Source: Pseudomonadota bacterium
GTDB lineage: Bacteria > Pseudomonadota > Gammaproteobacteria > PS1 > Pseudothioglobaceae
Length of the DNA: 9,124 nt
Direction of reading: 5' to 3'
Assembly: GCA_022600395.1 (NCBI GenBank)
Contig: JAHZKM010000040.1
Span: forward strand, 1-9,124
Shown here: positions 6,408 through 9,124 of the stretch, piece by piece
How the letters are laid out: every line of letters starts with the position of its first letter
How positions within the stretch are numbered: the stretch's first letter is position 1
The notes under the pieces: generated by a model
Told to the model about the DNA's origin: nothing
Database searches by the model: none
Seen by the model: the letters and a program-made list of their open reading frames with translations, nothing else
Program-made: the position numbers and the translations under genes

Positions 6408-6416
6408 GGTTTGTAT

Positions 6417-7748
6417 ATGAAGACTCTAATTTTACTAGCCTTTTTTTTGTCCACCAGTGCTTTTTCTAACTCCGTTAGTGCCAAGGTTGATGACACCATG
6501 GTGCAATCAACACTCGATAATGGACTAAAAATTATCATTAAAACAGATCGTCGCGCGCCAGTATTTATCTCTCAGCTTTGGTATAACGTCGGCGCCAGTG
6601 ATGAGAAAAGACCAAATACCGGCATTTCTCATATGCTGGAGCATATGATGTTTAAGGGGACAAAGATTTACAAGGCAGGAGAATTCTCCAAGATTATTGC
6701 TCGGAATGGTGGTAAGGATAATGCTTTTACCTCTAAAGATTACACAGCCTACTATCAAAAAATGCATCGCTCAAAATTAGAGTTAGCTATTAAGATGGAA
6801 GCTGACCGCATGCGTCATTTAACTTTCTCAGGTATTGAGTTAGAAAAAGAAAGACAAGTGGTTATTGAAGAGCGTAGATTGCGCGTGGAAGATAACCCTA
6901 ATGCTAAAGTATATGAGCATTTGCGTTTAATCTCTTTTGATGAGCAAGGCGCATATCACACACCTGTAATTGGTTTTCAATCGGATATTGAAACGTATCG
7001 CTTGAGTGATTTACGTCATTGGTATGAAACTTATTATGCTCCTAATAATGCCACGTTAGTGGTAGTAGGTGATGTAGATCCTCAGATGGTCATCCAATAC
7101 GCAAAGCGTTATTTTGGTAGCTATCGTGCCAATCCAAAAATTGAGAAGCTGGAGCGCTATGCGTCAATTACTCAAACTGGACAATCAAAAGTGCTTAGAC
7201 TGAAAGCAAAGCTGCCTTTTTATGTACTCGGGTTTCCAGTGCCTAGCTTAAAGACAACAACTGACGAACAACACGCTTATCAATTGGAAATGTTGGCTTA
7301 TGTTTTGGATAATGGTTTGTCTAAAAAGCTAATTCGCAATCAACAAATCGCCTCAGCTGTTAGTGTTGGTTATCGTCTTTATGATCAATATGATACTTTG
7401 TTCACTATTAGCTTTGTACCTGCGGATGGGGTTGATAATCAAATACTGATTGATGCAATTAAAAGCCAAGTACAAGAGTTAATTAAGCATCCAGAGTTAG
7501 TTCAAGATGAGCTAGTGCGCACTAAGGCTCAACTAGAAGCAGGCTTTGTTTTTGAACAAGATCTCATACACACGCAAGCTTATTATTTAGGCATGTTAGA
7601 AACAGTCGGATTAGGTATTGACAAGATGTTCGAGTATGTGGATAAAATGGGCGAAATAAAGGCTAAAGAGCTGTCAACTATTGCTAGTAAATATCTTGAT
7701 TTTTCACAGATGAACACAGTAGAGCTCATCACTGAGGAGATCAAGTGA
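6417..7748 (+). CDS. M16 zinc metallopeptidase, catalytic subunit
   Basis: The 443-residue protein is a secreted M16 (insulinase/processing-peptidase family) zinc protease. It has a signal peptide (about 1-22, MKTLILLAFFLSTSAF then SVSA). The inverted zinc site HMLEH supplies H72, E75 and H76, and E152 in VVIEERR is the likely third ligand, 76 residues downstream as the family requires. NGGKDNAFTSKDYTAYY and YYAPNNATLVVVGD are further M16 signatures. The C-terminal half lacks the R..GLaY substrate motif, which the next gene supplies. The start at 6417 is chosen because it gives the signal peptide; an open frame continuing upstream to 6195 only reads antisense to ftsY. No ribosome binding site precedes this ATG. 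It overlaps the next gene by four bases (GTGA). Confidence 0.94.
   Translation: MKTLILLAFFLSTSAFSNSVSAKVDDTMVQSTLDNGLKIIIKTDRRAPVFISQLWYNVGASDEKRPNTGISHMLEHMMFKGTKIYKAGEFSKIIARNGGKDNAFTSKDYTAYYQKMHRSKLELAIKMEADRMRHLTFSGIELEKERQVVIEERRLRVEDNPNAKVYEHLRLISFDEQGAYHTPVIGFQSDIETYRLSDLRHWYETYYAPNNATLVVVGDVDPQMVIQYAKRYFGSYRANPKIEKLERYASITQTGQSKVLRLKAKLPFYVLGFPVPSLKTTTDEQHAYQLEMLAYVLDNGLSKKLIRNQQIASAVSVGYRLYDQYDTLFTISFVPADGVDNQILIDAIKSQVQELIKHPELVQDELVRTKAQLEAGFVFEQDLIHTQAYYLGMLETVGLGIDKMFEYVDKMGEIKAKELSTIASKYLDFSQMNTVELITEEIK
7735..7739 (+). promoter_or_regulatory. Ribosome binding site of the second M16 gene
   Basis: AGGAG inside the end of the first M16 gene lies five bases before the GTG at 7745, confirming that non-ATG start and supporting translation of the second subunit in step with the first. 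Confidence 0.7.
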
Positions 7749-9034
7749 AATTTCTCTCTTTAATTTTTCTATTGATGACTCAAGTAGAGGCTCAAGTAAA
7801 GATTGAACAATGGTACACGCCTGAAGGTGCCAAAGTGTTGTTTACTCATGCCCCAGGTCTGCCAATGCTCGATGTAGCTCTGAATTTTGATGCGGCTAGC
7901 TCACGAGATGGAGACAAGCACGGCCTAGCAACACTCACCAACAGTCTTATTGGTACGGCGAGTAAGTATCACAGCGAAGAGCAGATTATCAATCAGTTTG
8001 AATCACTGGGTAGTGAATTCTCTACCACTTCGCTTAAAGACATGTCGATTATCTCTATGCGCAGCTTAACGCGCCGTGATATTTTGCAGTCTTCATTAGA
8101 CTTGTTTACTGAAGTAGTGTCTAAAGTAGATTACCAGCAACGCTATTTAAGTCGTGAGAAAAAACAAACCCTGCGCACTATTGAAGCGGCCAAGCAAAGC
8201 CCGGCGAGCATTGCTAATAATAAATTTAATCAACTGGTTTTTGCTGGGCATCCTTATGCACATAAGAAAATCGGCACTAAAGATTCTCTTGAACAAATTA
8301 ATCTAGCTGATTTAAAACAACATTATCGACGCTATTATGTTGCTAAAAATTTAACCATTGCTCTGGTGGGCGATATTTCCAAGGCACATGCCAAGCAAAT
8401 AGCACGCCAGCTTTCACACGGATTAAATAGTGGGCAAAAAGCGCGTGATAATCAGCCAGTTGCACCTTTGCTAAAATCTGCACAAGTGCATGTTGAATTT
8501 CCATCAACACAAACCCACTTGCTCATTGGACAGGTGGGTATTAATCGCACGCATCCTGATTATTACGCGCTTTATTTAGGTAATCATATTCTTGGTGGTA
8601 GCGGTTTAACTTCTATTTTAAGTGACGAGATACGTGAACAACGAGGCTTGGCTTATTCGACCTCTAGCTATTTTACCAAGATGAAGTCCAATGGCTTTTT
8701 TCTAATTAAATTACAAACTAAAAACTCACAAGCCAATCAGGCCAAAAAAGTGGCGCTAGAGGCGCTTAAAAATTTCAGAAATAATGCGATTGACGAGCAA
8801 AAGCTGCAAGATGGTAAGGATAATATCATTGGTGGCTTTGCTTTAGAGACCGCCAGCAATGCCAATATCCTTACTTATCTCTCTATTATTGGCTTTTACG
8901 ACCTACCTTTGGACTATTTGAGTCGTTTTACGAGCAAAATCAAAGATATAAGTGCTCATGATATTCAAAATGCATATCAAAGACTGATCAAGATGAATAA
9001 ACTGGTTGTTTTGAGTGTTGGACAGTTAAAATGA
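7745..9034 (+). CDS. M16 family protein, non-catalytic partner subunit
   Basis: The 429-residue secreted protein has the M16 fold without the zinc site. After a signal peptide (about 1-16, ending V-E-A), the position of HxxEH reads HGLAT (residues 59-63), with alanine and threonine replacing the catalytic glutamate and second histidine. YRRYYVAKNLTIALVGD closes the first half. The second half has LGGSGLTSILSDEIREQRG then LAYSTSSYF, which contains the conserved R/Y pair (about R300 and Y304) that grips substrate backbone in heterodimeric M16 enzymes. With its neighbour it should form one active periplasmic heterodimer, as known for M16B pairs. It starts at GTG with a strong AGGAG site and overlaps the first gene by four bases. 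The substrate is unknown. Confidence 0.94.
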   Translation: MKFLSLIFLLMTQVEAQVKIEQWYTPEGAKVLFTHAPGLPMLDVALNFDAASSRDGDKHGLATLTNSLIGTASKYHSEEQIINQFESLGSEFSTTSLKDMSIISMRSLTRRDILQSSLDLFTEVVSKVDYQQRYLSREKKQTLRTIEAAKQSPASIANNKFNQLVFAGHPYAHKKIGTKDSLEQINLADLKQHYRRYYVAKNLTIALVGDISKAHAKQIARQLSHGLNSGQKARDNQPVAPLLKSAQVHVEFPSTQTHLLIGQVGINRTHPDYYALYLGNHILGGSGLTSILSDEIREQRGLAYSTSSYFTKMKSNGFFLIKLQTKNSQANQAKKVALEALKNFRNNAIDEQKLQDGKDNIIGGFALETASNANILTYLSIIGFYDLPLDYLSRFTSKIKDISAHDIQNAYQRLIKMNKLVVLSVGQLK

Positions 9035-9060
9035 CTATTTCCAATTTTTTATTGTTTTAA
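9031..9060 (+). other. Possible nine-codon linking ORF
   Basis: An ATG overlapping the M16 stop (ATGA) opens a frame for MTISNFLLF that ends in a TAA overlapping the next start (TAATG). It could carry ribosomes from the M16 gene to the following one, which has no visible ribosome binding site. It may also be chance. Confidence 0.2.
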
Positions 9061-9124
9061 TGATGCTGCGTAAGTTTTTTTATAAGTTTGGTTTTTCTGT
9101 ATTGCTAGTCAGTACTAGTTTGCA
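9060..9124 (+). CDS. Partial secreted or membrane protein, N-terminus only
   Basis: An open frame from the ATG at 9060 (or the adjacent ATG at 9063) runs to the right edge. It reads MMLRKFFYKFGFSVLLVSTS, a basic start followed by a hydrophobic stretch typical of a signal peptide or first membrane helix. In Pseudomonas the gene beyond the FtsY-linked M16 pair is rsmD, but this N-terminus does not look like RsmD. Too little is present to name it. Confidence 0.5.
   Translation, partial: MMLRKFFYKFGFSVLLVSTSL

Noticed and set aside
6195..6416. Open frame extending the first M16 gene 74 codons upstream
   Set aside because: It is antisense to the start of ftsY, has serine- and lysine-rich sequence unlike a protease, and would bury the clear signal peptide that begins at 6417.
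6525..6767. Minus-strand 80-residue open frame opposite the first M16 gene
   Set aside because: It is antisense to the conserved zinc-site region and its sequence mirrors those codons; no signal supports expression.

Overview
The window is AT-rich chromosomal DNA with ordinary bacterial housekeeping genes. Gene content and protein style (HemC, short FtsY, an FtsY-linked M16 peptidase pair, a SoxW-like periplasmic thioredoxin) suggest a gammaproteobacterium with a small, tightly packed genome. My best guess is a sulfur oxidiser of the SUP05/Thioglobus type. That placement rests on recalled protein similarity, not on a search. I saw no rRNA, tRNA, CRISPR array, insertion sequence or phage gene.

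Layout. Positions 1-134 (minus) hold the start of a secreted protein cut by the left edge. Positions 166-3035 (plus) hold a compact four-gene run: hemC, a pterin-4a-carbinolamine dehydratase, a two-helix membrane protein I do not recognise, and a zinc-free quinone-oxidoreductase-type MDR enzyme. These genes overlap or nearly touch. The last carries a perfect 15-bp inverted repeat inside its coding sequence. A convergent gap of about 100 bp follows.

Positions 3135-5345 (minus) hold a coupled three-gene operon transcribed toward lower coordinates: periplasmic thioredoxin (CPFC), TolC-family outer membrane factor, and a very short HlyD-type adaptor made only of a signal peptide, a split lipoyl domain and a helical hairpin. 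No inner membrane pump is encoded beside them. A candidate promoter and good ribosome binding site precede the thioredoxin. Upstream in the same direction is ftsY (5447-6391), the SRP receptor, starting at TTG.

Divergent from ftsY, across only 25 bp, are two M16 peptidase genes (6417-7748 and 7745-9034) joined by a GTGA overlap. The first has the HxxEH zinc site. The second lacks it but has the R/Y substrate-binding motif, so together they should form one heterodimeric periplasmic protease. A further secreted or membrane protein begins near 9060 and runs off the right edge.

Nothing here is a clear new defence or mobile system. The item most worth following up is the thioredoxin/TolC/mini-adaptor operon.
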